Source: Acinetobacter colistiniresistens
GTDB lineage: Bacteria > Pseudomonadota > Gammaproteobacteria > Pseudomonadales > Moraxellaceae
Direction of reading: 5' to 3'
Assembly: GCF_024582815.1 (NCBI RefSeq)
Contig: NZ_CP102099.1
Location: 2,728,001-2,792,000, forward strand
Length of the DNA: 64,000 nucleotides
Every line of letters starts with the position of its first letter. The first letter of the stretch is position 1. Position numbers and translations under genes: made by a program. Shown here piece by piece: positions 1 to 8,575 of the stretch. The notes beneath the pieces were generated by a model. That model saw nothing but the letters and a program-made list of their open reading frames with translations. It ran no database searches and was not told the DNA's origin.

Positions 1-40
1 CTGGATAGTGCAAAATAAAATGTTCATCATAAATGGAAAT
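1..40 (-). pseudogene. Fragment resembling the 3' end of a second vgrG
   Basis: Read on the minus strand, this edge encodes IYDEHFILHYP, nearly the same as NYDEHFILHYPDG near the C-terminus of the intact VgrG. At DNA level, bases 1-31 match 3220-3250 at 29 of 31 positions. A stop codon lies a short way upstream in the same frame, so this is either a vgrG tail fragment or the start of a gene continuing to the left. The window edge prevents a decision. Confidence 0.45.
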
Positions 41-106
41 AGTTTTTATCAATTCCAACCAAAAGATGATTCACATTGATTTTAGAAAAATAAATGCCAC
101 AAAATA

Positions 107-133
107 ATGTATCTGCCTTTTAGGCAGATACAT
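107..133 (-). terminator. Hairpin downstream of the T6SS effector operon
   Basis: An 11-bp perfect stem (ATGTATCTGCC with GGCAGATACAT) closes a 5-nt loop. It lies about 125 bp past the stop of the lipase effector on the minus strand. The T-run after it is weak, so factor-independent termination is likely but not certain. Confidence 0.5.
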
Positions 134-257
134 TGGCATAATTATTTCAATTTTCTAAAAATAGTTTATAGAAATATAGAGCTTACACAAAAATAATTTA
201 CAGGCTTCTTACATATTTAAAACCTGAAGCGAAGGTCATCTATACGCTTCCTTTAAT

Positions 258-1985
258 TTATCTAAACTTCGGCTGAATATTATTCTCTTTAATAATTTTC
301 ACGATCGAGTAGAGAACTGAACGCTTAACATGTATGTTGTTATAGCTACCTTGATGATCAAAGCCCGTCATTTTAAACACTTGTTTTACACCACTTTGAC
401 CTAACGGCGCACAACCAGATTGGTAAGGTACGGTACCATCCCCATCTGAATCTTTATCCGATATTTTAAAGGTCCCAAATTTTCCACTGGTTAACCGAAT
501 ATATCTTAGCCCATTATTATCTTTAATATTTGCTTTCATATAATACATTGCACCTTGTCCCATAGATATTGCATCCTTGGCTACACCTTGATTATAAGCT
601 TCCACCTCTTGCGCACTTACCCTTGGTAATCGTTGCATTTGCTCAGCGGTTAAACCTCGTAACGCTTGATCTAAGGTCCATGTCAGTGTCCCAAAACTTG
701 AATGTTTGGGGTCATGCCCATAATTGGCATAAGTACATGGATGATATTTATTAGTAATTTTTGAGTGAAAATCATTAACACTGTTAATTTTTTTCTTATA
801 AATATCTTTGACATTTTTATCTGGGTTATCCCGTTTGACCATATTAGCAGGATCAATCAACTCTTCTTTAACCATTTCCCACCAAACGCCATCAGCTTTA
901 TAAATTTCTTCATAAGGATCACTTCTAGGTAAAGAAACCACATTGGTTTGTAAGTCTTTCCCATTCATCAACCCTGAACCATTGAGAAATAGCCAAGGCT
1001 TACCACCATTATAGGCCTTACTCGGTAATAGCTCTAAGCCCCCAGGGGCATTAGCCAGTACTGCTGTGACATGCTCAGTATTTTTACCCAATACATAGGC
1101 TGGTAAAGCACCAACATCCGCAGAGCCTGTTACAATCCGACGATACGCAGCTGCTGCACCCTCAGCAGGCATTACCCCATGCACCACGCCCGCAATATCA
1201 GCACCTCGTAATTGTACCAATCGGCGTGTCAGCAATCCGCCCATTGAATGGGTGATAATAATGAATTTACGAAACCTTGCACCATACTCTTGTTTAATTT
1301 TATCGAGTTTTCCTGCAACGATAGCTGCTCCATTTTCACTAGACTGTAGCCAGTTATAACCCATCGCATACACTGGAAAATGAAATTTCTTTAGATGTTC
1401 AATTTCTTGTTGATTGGTTGCGACAAATGCTTGTGATGGCTGAGGAAACCATTGCTTTGTTTCATTTTTATCTAAAAGACTTTTCCATTCATAAATCGCT
1501 TCTTGCTGCTTCAATTGATAAGTTACAGCCGCACTACTGCCTATCCACCCACCCACAATCGGCTTTTCATTTACGTCCACATTATTGAGTACCAATTGTA
1601 AATACGTCAGTATTCCACCATAACTATCCCAATGTACTGTCCCCCAATACCGTTCTCTTAATATTTTTTTACTGAGTTTAAGTCGGTTATCGACTTGTAT
1701 TTCCCCACTTTCATCGACTCGGGTATGCAAATAATCTAACTCCGTTTGTAATGTGGCTGGACTTTTGCCCATTTGCTTGGTTAGCGTAGAGACTTGCCCC
1801 GATATTCCATTACCAATCATCCATACAGGTTTTTTGAGAGATGTATTAAAAATATTTGACCCCATAATTCCTGGAACAAAAATAATTGGAATCGTATCTG
1901 ACAATGGCACTTCGACATAAGTTCCAGATTTATTTGTCGTTGGGCTAGTCGCTGAGCTTGCTTGAGCAATTGCCTTGTTCGCCAT
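258..1985 (-). CDS. T6SS lipase effector (Tle-type alpha/beta hydrolase)
   Basis: A 575-aa serine hydrolase, probably an antibacterial phospholipase delivered by type VI secretion. Visible features are an LCAT/PGAP1-like oxyanion loop (VPGIMGSN, about residues 37-44), a nucleophile elbow THSMGG with Ser247, a likely acid in SDGDGTVP (about Asp516) and a likely His in GFDHQG (His544). There is no signal peptide, as expected for a VgrG-carried toxin. The start has a strong GAAGGAG ribosome site located inside the end of the immunity gene, which stops 1 bp upstream. That coupling, and the Tli4-type neighbour, support a toxin-immunity pair. The substrate and exact Tle subfamily are inferred, not shown. 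Confidence 0.8.
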   Translation of the reverse strand: MANKAIAQASSATSPTTNKSGTYVEVPLSDTIPIIFVPGIMGSNIFNTSLKKPVWMIGNGISGQVSTLTKQMGKSPATLQTELDYLHTRVDESGEIQVDNRLKLSKKILRERYWGTVHWDSYGGILTYLQLVLNNVDVNEKPIVGGWIGSSAAVTYQLKQQEAIYEWKSLLDKNETKQWFPQPSQAFVATNQQEIEHLKKFHFPVYAMGYNWLQSSENGAAIVAGKLDKIKQEYGARFRKFIIITHSMGGLLTRRLVQLRGADIAGVVHGVMPAEGAAAAYRRIVTGSADVGALPAYVLGKNTEHVTAVLANAPGGLELLPSKAYNGGKPWLFLNGSGLMNGKDLQTNVVSLPRSDPYEEIYKADGVWWEMVKEELIDPANMVKRDNPDKNVKDIYKKKINSVNDFHSKITNKYHPCTYANYGHDPKHSSFGTLTWTLDQALRGLTAEQMQRLPRVSAQEVEAYNQGVAKDAISMGQGAMYYMKANIKDNNGLRYIRLTSGKFGTFKISDKDSDGDGTVPYQSGCAPLGQSGVKQVFKMTGFDHQGSYNNIHVKRSVLYSIVKIIKENNIQPKFR

Positions 1986-1986
1986 C

Positions 1987-3045
1987 TTATTGCTCCTTCT
2001 TATTATTTGGAGAGACTTGAAGACTATTTAAAATAAAATCATTCAACCGAATCACTTCTTTCTGGCTCACCACAGCGTTTAAAGGTTCATCTGGATTGAC
2101 CATGTCAGCACTATCAAAACTAAATTGAATGTATGGATCATTATGATTATCCAGTGTGCCTAAATATTGCCATTCCCCCACTTCATAACCGCGTTCAAAG
2201 TGCCCTCTTCGTGACATATGATTCAATACTTCTTCACCAGCCAAACCATTGATAACTTTTTTCTGTTCTCTTAAGTTTTGGATATTAATCAGCGCCTTTG
2301 CGACAGCGGGCAGTTCATTCTGATTTTTTTGCATCAGCTCAATTAAAGGTTGATCTGATTCATAAGTAACTCGATGCTCAATATCAGCCCGAACTTGCGG
2401 ATAACTTGGGAATTTAAAATGTAGATAGCCACCACCAAAAGGATGGTTTTGACTCATATCATCAGCTATAAAAAAATCTTTCCAGCAGAGACCTGCCTGT
2501 TCTTCCCCCTTAGATGATCTTATTCTTATACTTTTTAAATTATGTTGTATCCGTTGAATAGAACGATCAAGATATTCATTACTTGCACCACTTTTTAGGA
2601 GGAGTAGTTTATTAGGACGAATATATAAATACCCATCAATATTGAATATTTCTTTATCATACTTATTTTCCCTATATACAATAATATGGCTAACTATACG
2701 CCCAGTTGGATCTACAGGGCCTTGCATTTCTTGTTTTAATAAAACCCCTTCAGTTTCATGAGGCTCATGCTTTAGGTAATTAATTTTATCATCAATCAAT
2801 TTTTGAAAAGCATCATAATTTTTTATATCTTCCGCAACTTCAATATTACTGCCGTTGTAGTTAAAGTTGCTATATTCCACTTCTGTTTCTTTCGGTACAG
2901 TCATTTCAATACGACCAAAACATACTTTCTTCGGATTACTATAATCAATCACTTGAATTCCTTCCTGCTGTTTCTCAACATTTGAACATGCACTAAAAGA
3001 GATTACTGTTAGGGTACAAAGTGCTAAGCACTTAAATAGTTTCAT
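1987..3045 (-). CDS. T6SS immunity lipoprotein, Tli4 family
   Basis: A lipoprotein of about 352 aa predicted to protect the periplasm from the adjacent lipase effector. The N-terminus MKLFKCLALCTLTVISFSAC is a lipoprotein signal peptide ending in a lipobox Cys. The rest resembles Tli4 (Tle-cognate immunity) proteins. The reading frame is open 48 bp further upstream, but the ATG at 3045 has a GAAGG ribosome site and gives the signal peptide, so I chose it; this leaves a 25-bp gap after vgrG. Gene order vgrG-immunity-effector suggests one transcript. Confidence 0.75.
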   Translation of the reverse strand: MKLFKCLALCTLTVISFSACSNVEKQQEGIQVIDYSNPKKVCFGRIEMTVPKETEVEYSNFNYNGSNIEVAEDIKNYDAFQKLIDDKINYLKHEPHETEGVLLKQEMQGPVDPTGRIVSHIIVYRENKYDKEIFNIDGYLYIRPNKLLLLKSGASNEYLDRSIQRIQHNLKSIRIRSSKGEEQAGLCWKDFFIADDMSQNHPFGGGYLHFKFPSYPQVRADIEHRVTYESDQPLIELMQKNQNELPAVAKALINIQNLREQKKVINGLAGEEVLNHMSRRGHFERGYEVGEWQYLGTLDNHNDPYIQFSFDSADMVNPDEPLNAVVSQKEVIRLNDFILNSLQVSPNNKKEQ

Positions 3046-3070
3046 TATTAACCTTCTGTGATGCTTTGCT

Positions 3071-5803
3071 TTATTCTGGAGAAAATACTTCAATATTTAG
3101 CGCAGTCATTACATCTTTAGAAAACACACTGGTTTTACCATCTTCACCAGATACGCCTTCAAAAACCTGTCCATCTTCTGCCGTGATTTTGTACTTCAGA
3201 TTTTTTGCAGGTTCCCCATCTGGATAATGCAGAATAAAATGTTCATCATAGTTAGATTTCAATTCAGGCATTGCTGGAAGCTGACTAGACAGTGACGCTC
3301 CACCACTAACCTTTACTTGACCAGCTTTAAGTTCCATTAAACCAGGACAGGCAATTTCAATATTTCCACCTTCGATTTTGATATATCCCCCACCACTAGT
3401 GATGAGAATACCTTTCCCACTTTCTACTCGTACAAGGTCATTGAGTGAATACACATGCATTTGTTGCTTTGAAGAAAGCGTCATTTTTCCTTTTTGTGCT
3501 GTGACATCCACATCACCTTCACCAGATTTAATCTTGATCCCTGCATGTTTTGCAAAAATACTGATTTTATCTAATGCCTTTGCAATCCAACTTTTACCTG
3601 TGAAAAACTGGAGATTTTTCGGCGTACTGACGTCAATATTCTGTTTTGCTTCGAGCAACATGTTCTCTTTACTGTTGAACACCATTGCCGACTCACTATG
3701 TAAAGCGACTAAAGCGTCTGAACCTTCATTCCACTGTTCAATCTTTTCTAAGAGAGAGTTTTGAGATTCTAGATCAGGTTCATCAACTTCATGGGCTGAA
3801 GCCAGCTCTTTAAAATATTGATTACTTTCATTATGAAACTTTAAATTTTCATTCATCTTGGATCTTGTTAACTGTTCACCTTGCGCTTGCTCTGATGACT
3901 CTGAAGATAAAAGAATTCCCTTTGACGCACGGATCGCCCCCCATGAATCAGTCCTTAACTCAAACCCCTCACCACGACCCTCACTTTCAGCTTTGTCTTT
4001 CGGATGGCTTAAATTACCGAGGTTTAATTGAGTTGAACCATGACTGCTATGTAATTGGGCACTGATTTGTCCTGTCGTATCATCAAAACGCAGTTGGTTA
4101 TAGCCTTCGCCACTGACTTCCTTTGAACGAATCCCACTGAGTTTTTTGGTATCAGGGAGCTGTCCTTTGATATCGAACTTGGTTGGATTCCGTTCTGCTT
4201 CATGGATACGTCCTGTCACAAATGGACGGTCAATATTGCCATCAAAGAAGTCAATCACAACTAATTCATCTTTACGAGGTAAAAAGCGTGCGCCATAGCC
4301 TTCACCGGCCCAAGGCGTCAGTACATCTACCCAAGCAGAGTCTGTATCATTATCATTTGAACCTGCACCCCCATCATGACTATGATCATCTGTACGAGTG
4401 AATAGGAATCGAACTTTAATACGTCCCCATTCATCCACATGGATTTCTTCACCATCTGTCGTAACTTTTGCTCGTTGTACATGTGCAACTGGGCGATGTT
4501 GTAATGGATCATATTCAGGAACAACTGCAATACTTCGACGTACAAGCATCAATTCATTGGCTTGGCGTTCTTGTTCGCTATCTTTACTTGTTTCCCAATG
4601 ACTGAGGCTAAGCAACTTTTCCAATTGATCTTTCAAATCTTTTGGAAGGTTATTCTGATTGTAATAGTGCTTATTCAGTAACAAAAACTCACGATCATCC
4701 GAACTATGATTTTTTTCAAGTTCGGGATGATCGACAAGTTGAAACCAATATCCAACTTGAGTATCTCGGACACTGCTGTGTGCGGTAAAGTATTTGGATT
4801 GTAAGGCTTGATATTGATTCAGTTGTTTGTTGAGTTTATCTAATTGGCTATTGCTTGATTTTGTGGCTTGATCTTCACCTTTAAGATCACTGATCCATGC
4901 AGGGGAAATACTCCATGCTTGTTCTAGGCTGAGACTTTCATTGTCCCGATTGGAACTGTGTTTATGCGAACTGAGTACTGATCCACTAGCATCTTCTTGA
5001 CTTAAGCTATCAGCTTGCCAGCGTTGTACATGGATCGCTGTAGGTTGTAAGCTACGTTGTGCGATAAAGCTAGTGATGCTGTCATGCTGCTCTGTTGCAT
5101 TCGACCTATGGTAGCGTATGCTTCGACGTTCAATGGCTTTGAATTGTGCATTCTCATCGACTAAACGTAGTTTTTGTGCTTCAATACTTTGGCTATTACT
5201 TGATACAATATAACTAGCCTCATCAATAAGCCAATTGATTGATTCTTCACGCATTAATCGGGTTAGGTATGCATAATCGCTTTCGTTTGACTGCATCGAG
5301 AATGGACGAATATCATAAGACTTAGTTAGACCACTCGTATCTAATTTTAGGCTTGAAGCAAATAGAGCACTTTTAGATTGCCATTCCTTGAAAATTACTT
5401 CAATAATTTCAACAACATTCTTATTCATAAACACACGGCTATTACGTCGTTTATGCCATAAGCTGGTCGGGTCTTGCATGGTCAAGCGGTATAGACTTAA
5501 AGCACCGTCAGATTGTCCTTGAGAAGCGCCTGTAATAATGCCAGTCGTTCTAAACAATCGACCTGAATCAGTCACTTGATCCACAGCCACTTGGGAACCA
5601 ATAAATTGTTTGAGTTCTATAAATGGATTCGTTGATAGGCAGATCAATTCCGCTGACATTCCTTCATTGATGCCATGAAAGCCATCAATACGTTGTAGCA
5701 TAATCTGTGAATTAAGTTGTGCATTTGAAAATTGAGCAGAGATGGCACGTTTTTGTGTTCCAAAGCCAAACCTATCTAAAATGCCAAAAATATTATCCAA
5801 CAT
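3071..5803 (-). CDS. vgrG: Type VI secretion spike protein VgrG
   Basis: A 910-aa VgrG that caps the Hcp tube and carries effectors out of the cell. The N-terminal half is gp27-like, followed by a gp5/OB region (PLQHRPVAHVQRAKVTTDG, then DEWGRIKVRF and WVDVLTPWAGEGYGARFLPR). Next comes a DUF2345 beta-helix (around residues 720-850, with GKGILITSGGGYIKI). The last 50 residues or so look like a transthyretin/Ig-like extension (LKYKITAEDGQVF), a usual docking site for cargo. The immunity and lipase genes follow directly, which suggests the lipase is its cargo. No other T6SS structural genes lie in the window, so this is an orphan vgrG island. Confidence 0.93.
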   Translation of the reverse strand: MLDNIFGILDRFGFGTQKRAISAQFSNAQLNSQIMLQRIDGFHGINEGMSAELICLSTNPFIELKQFIGSQVAVDQVTDSGRLFRTTGIITGASQGQSDGALSLYRLTMQDPTSLWHKRRNSRVFMNKNVVEIIEVIFKEWQSKSALFASSLKLDTSGLTKSYDIRPFSMQSNESDYAYLTRLMREESINWLIDEASYIVSSNSQSIEAQKLRLVDENAQFKAIERRSIRYHRSNATEQHDSITSFIAQRSLQPTAIHVQRWQADSLSQEDASGSVLSSHKHSSNRDNESLSLEQAWSISPAWISDLKGEDQATKSSNSQLDKLNKQLNQYQALQSKYFTAHSSVRDTQVGYWFQLVDHPELEKNHSSDDREFLLLNKHYYNQNNLPKDLKDQLEKLLSLSHWETSKDSEQERQANELMLVRRSIAVVPEYDPLQHRPVAHVQRAKVTTDGEEIHVDEWGRIKVRFLFTRTDDHSHDGGAGSNDNDTDSAWVDVLTPWAGEGYGARFLPRKDELVVIDFFDGNIDRPFVTGRIHEAERNPTKFDIKGQLPDTKKLSGIRSKEVSGEGYNQLRFDDTTGQISAQLHSSHGSTQLNLGNLSHPKDKAESEGRGEGFELRTDSWGAIRASKGILLSSESSEQAQGEQLTRSKMNENLKFHNESNQYFKELASAHEVDEPDLESQNSLLEKIEQWNEGSDALVALHSESAMVFNSKENMLLEAKQNIDVSTPKNLQFFTGKSWIAKALDKISIFAKHAGIKIKSGEGDVDVTAQKGKMTLSSKQQMHVYSLNDLVRVESGKGILITSGGGYIKIEGGNIEIACPGLMELKAGQVKVSGGASLSSQLPAMPELKSNYDEHFILHYPDGEPAKNLKYKITAEDGQVFEGVSGEDGKTSVFSKDVMTALNIEVFSPE

Positions 5804-5827
5804 TGTTATTTATTGCCTTATTCTTGA

Positions 5828-6805
5828 TCAAAGAAACCTATCAGAATGATTTGTCTGTTTCAATTCTGAATGAGTTTCGATTTGTTTCAATTCAGTTAGA
5901 AAGTTGCGGTAGCTTCTTATTACATGTCGACCAATTTGATATTTTTTTTGTAATTCGACAATTGTCATGGTTTCGAGATCAGATTGATGTTGTTTTACCC
6001 AATTTATTTTTTGTTGAGTATGTGAAATGTTAAGTATTTTCCTTAATTGGGCTCGACATCCACTTATAAAAAACTTGTTCGTATTAAATTTTTGAGCAAT
6101 TTGTTCCAATGGAATATCATTTCGTAATAACTCAATCTGATGATCCAGTATCCACTGCCTCTTGTCTTTTAACTGTTGTTGCCATTGTTCAGATTGAGTC
6201 GGTATATTTTTTTCTTGGCATGCTAAATCATGGATTATTTTTGAAATATAGTATGAGAAACCAAATTGCTTTTCTATCTCTTTAATATTGAGCCCAGACA
6301 ACTCTTCTTTATTTTCTTGAAACCATTGAATATGTTTTCTTTCGCAAGTTGATTCACGTTGTAGCTGTTTACGCACAATACCATGATGGAGTAAACGGTT
6401 TGTATACGAAACGATTTGGGGCTTTGTAAGGCCATATTTTTGAGATAGTACTTCATAACTGTCATAAAGAATTTCATCTTGGTGTTCAAGAATCCATTCA
6501 AAATTGTACGTTACGGGATGGGATAAGAAGAATCCAATCATTTTTCTAAACCGTCGAACAACAGGCTCAGAAAAACCTAGCGTATTAGTGATGTGGACAA
6601 TACTATGTTGTGTTATATATTCTGCAATTTCATTGGTTAAAATATAATAAAAATTAGCTTGCCCACCATTTTGAGGTGTTTCAGCATATGGCCATCCTTT
6701 ATAAACCATGATGCCTGCTTGAGTCTTGTATTCTTCGTATACATCCCAGTATTCACCTTCCCAGTCTTTTATAGTCATTATTTTGAAAATTTTATACTTT
6801 CCCAT
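5828..6805 (-). CDS. Unrecognised protein with tandem helix-turn-helix-like repeats
   Basis: I do not recognise this 325-aa protein. After a short N-terminal part (about 1-55) it has about five copies of a 40-aa unit at residues 60-91, 103-143, 160-196, 217-259 and 268-307. The pattern is W(I/F/V)xxHQxxL, then a short helix, a (K/Q)(Y/F)(G/N/Q) turn, and a second helix ending IxxYRxxL. This resembles homeodomain-like HTH units. There are no signal peptide or membrane segments. It ends 24 bp before vgrG on the same strand, so it may share a transcript. It could be a DNA-binding regulator, an adaptor, or an unrelated neighbour. Confidence 0.7.
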   Translation of the reverse strand: MGKYKIFKIMTIKDWEGEYWDVYEEYKTQAGIMVYKGWPYAETPQNGGQANFYYILTNEIAEYITQHSIVHITNTLGFSEPVVRRFRKMIGFFLSHPVTYNFEWILEHQDEILYDSYEVLSQKYGLTKPQIVSYTNRLLHHGIVRKQLQRESTCERKHIQWFQENKEELSGLNIKEIEKQFGFSYYISKIIHDLACQEKNIPTQSEQWQQQLKDKRQWILDHQIELLRNDIPLEQIAQKFNTNKFFISGCRAQLRKILNISHTQQKINWVKQHQSDLETMTIVELQKKYQIGRHVIRSYRNFLTELKQIETHSELKQTNHSDRFL

Positions 6806-7266
6806 TTGTTGCTTTATTTCACCTTCATTATTTTTTAACTTACTGGTTGAAGCCTTATTTAGTCAATAGAGTAAAGGAAATTTCATTTATGCAAATAATT
6901 TCATTAAAATTTTTTAAGAAGTCATCTCATTTTATTTCGGTTTGTCCCACTTAATCCCAGTATTCTTTAAATATTGCTAGTGGTACGTTTGGAATAAGAA
7001 TGACTGGTACGGTACGGACAAGAATGGGTGGTACATGAATACAAGAATATGCAATTAAAAATCTTTAGACAATGCATTGAATCAAGCAGAAATACTCGCA
7101 ACAGAATTAGCACTTTCTCAGCAACGAAACAGCGAGTTGCATGTTGAATATGAATAATCTCGCTATCTAAAATAAGTAGAAGATCAATGGATTAAGTTTA
7201 TGGACAGCATGATTCTTATCGGTCACTTTTTCCATTTTCTCTTTAAATTTTCTACTGATGAAAAAT
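6806..7266. other. Gene-free stretch with probable mobile-element debris
   Basis: No intact gene is seen. GGTAC motifs recur at 6982, 7006, 7011 and 7029 with GGAATAAGAATG-like and GGACAAGAATG-like text between them, reminiscent of the repeated ends of IS21-type elements. A broken coiled-coil-like reading frame (7068-7157, plus strand, reading AEILATELALSQQRNSELH) follows and stops without a start. Most likely a decayed insertion sequence; the family is a guess. Confidence 0.3.
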
Positions 7267-7962
7267 TCATGATTTAGCTTCTAATCCCTCAATAATCGCA
7301 TAGGCCGTGATACGGGCAGAAAATGGATTTTGACCTGTAATCAAGTTTTGATCTCGTACTACATTGGGTAGAAAAGGAATGAATTTTCTTTCATAGAGTG
7401 CGCCACGTTGTTTAGCAAGTTCTTCGGCGTTATAAGGAACTTTCTTTGCGACGCCAGCCAACACTTCTTCGCACCACGCAAAACCAGTCAGCTTTTTTCC
7501 AGTAATTAAATACTGTCCCGTAGAAAGTCGAACATTAAGCAATCCACAATAGCCATGACAGACACTGGCAACAATACCACCCTTTTCATAAATATTTTTG
7601 GTGATGTCCTGTAATTCTGCATTATTCAAAAAGTCCCACATCACACCATGTCCACCCGTGTAATAGATTGCATCATAATCTTGCCAATTAATCTCGGACG
7701 GCTTTTTGGTTGTCTCAAGCAGTTGCATAAATGCAGGATCATTTTTGCGTTTCAGGACAGATGAATCGGCAACAAAACGCTCTAATGATTTAGGTTCTAT
7801 TGGCGATAAGCCACCGTTTGGACTGACAATATCCTGAATATAATTTTGCTTTTCAAACTCATCATAGGCATGGGTAAGCTCACCTAACCACAGTCCAGTC
7901 GGTCGATTAATGCCTTCATACTCAGAGACATTGGTTACAACATGCAGGATACGTTTTGACAT
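7267..7962 (-). CDS. Cytoplasmic DJ-1/PfpI family protein (Hsp31/glyoxalase III-like)
   Basis: A 231-aa type 1 glutamine-amidotransferase-fold protein. The nucleophile elbow SVCHGYCG carries the conserved Cys, and YTGGHGVMWDF is a typical Hsp31/YhbO-like motif. Relatives act as glyoxalase III, deglycase or redox chaperone against reactive carbonyls; which applies here is inference. The ATG has a good AGGTG ribosome site. It is transcribed divergently from the MerR gene from a promoter with TTGACA-19 bp-TATAGT spacing, so it is very likely activated by that regulator. A secreted paralogue lies at 8576. Confidence 0.88.
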   Translation of the reverse strand: MSKRILHVVTNVSEYEGINRPTGLWLGELTHAYDEFEKQNYIQDIVSPNGGLSPIEPKSLERFVADSSVLKRKNDPAFMQLLETTKKPSEINWQDYDAIYYTGGHGVMWDFLNNAELQDITKNIYEKGGIVASVCHGYCGLLNVRLSTGQYLITGKKLTGFAWCEEVLAGVAKKVPYNAEELAKQRGALYERKFIPFLPNVVRDQNLITGQNPFSARITAYAIIEGLEAKS

Positions 7963-8008
7963 CTTTCACCTCGGTTTTTAACTTTATTGTTAGGCTTGCT
8001 TTTACATC

Positions 8009-8039
8009 ACTATAAGCTTAAAGTTTGCTTGAATGTCAA
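8009..8039 (-). promoter_or_regulatory. MerR-type promoter for the DJ-1 gene at 7962 (site A)
   Basis: On the minus strand: -35 TTGACA (8039-8034), a 19-bp spacer, -10 TATAGT (8014-8009). The spacer holds the imperfect dyad TTCAAG-N5-CTTTAA. A 19-bp spacer is the hallmark of promoters that MerR proteins activate by DNA distortion. The divergent MerR gene starts 16 bp beyond the -35. Confidence 0.8.
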
Positions 8040-8054
8040 GAGGAAAACAGCAAG

Positions 8055-8468
8055 ATGAATATCAGCGAATTATCAAAACAAAGTGGTTTAAGCACGCCAA
8101 CCATTCGTTATTACGAACAAATCAAGCTGTTACCTAAGGCAAAACGTAAATCAAATGGTTATCGTGAATACAATGAAAATGATCTGAAACAGTTATTCCT
8201 GATCCAGCAAGCACAGCAAGTCGGCTTTTCTTTGACAGAAATTAAATCCTTTCTCCCTTCCAATTTAACAACATGGAACCATGATATTTTAATTGGCCTG
8301 CTCGAAAGTAAAATCAAAGACATTGAAGAACTTGAACAAAAATTAGCAATCAGTAAACAAAATCTGCAATTGATGATTATGGCCATTAATAATAAACCGG
8401 ATGAAATTACCTGTGAGGAAAATGCACAGCGCTTACTTAATCTTTACTATGTTAAAGATAAAACCTAA
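8055..8468 (+). CDS. MerR family transcriptional regulator of the 8-14 kb enzyme cluster
   Basis: A 137-aa regulator with a winged-helix N-terminus (ISELSKQSGLSTPTIRYYEQ) and a coiled-coil dimerisation helix (about 83-112). The reading frame is open upstream, but the ATG at 8055 follows an AGAGG site and matches the family's usual start. It has a single Cys (Cys120) and no CueR/ZntR-type metal-binding Cys loop, so a metal signal is unlikely; an organic or electrophilic signal is more plausible. Five nearby promoters share its expected 19-bp-spacer architecture (8009, 8515, 10865, 11932, 12145). Target assignment is inferred from position and motif. Confidence 0.88.
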   Translation: MNISELSKQSGLSTPTIRYYEQIKLLPKAKRKSNGYREYNENDLKQLFLIQQAQQVGFSLTEIKSFLPSNLTTWNHDILIGLLESKIKDIEELEQKLAISKQNLQLMIMAINNKPDEITCEENAQRLLNLYYVKDKT

Positions 8469-8514
8469 GCATGGTATCCAATAAAAGCCATTTATCAGAG
8501 ATCGATAAAAGCAC

Positions 8515-8545
8515 TTGACCTTAAACCCAACTTTAAACATAGCAT
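8515..8545 (+). promoter_or_regulatory. MerR-type promoter for the exported DJ-1 gene (site B)
   Basis: -35 TTGACC (8515-8520), 19-bp spacer, -10 TAGCAT (8540-8545). The spacer begins TTAAAC and contains CTTTAA, matching the dyad at the other four sites with one weakened half. It lies 30 bp before the ATG at 8576. Confidence 0.7.
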
Positions 8546-8575
8546 TTATCTCAGCTAATCAATGAGGAGCCTGTC

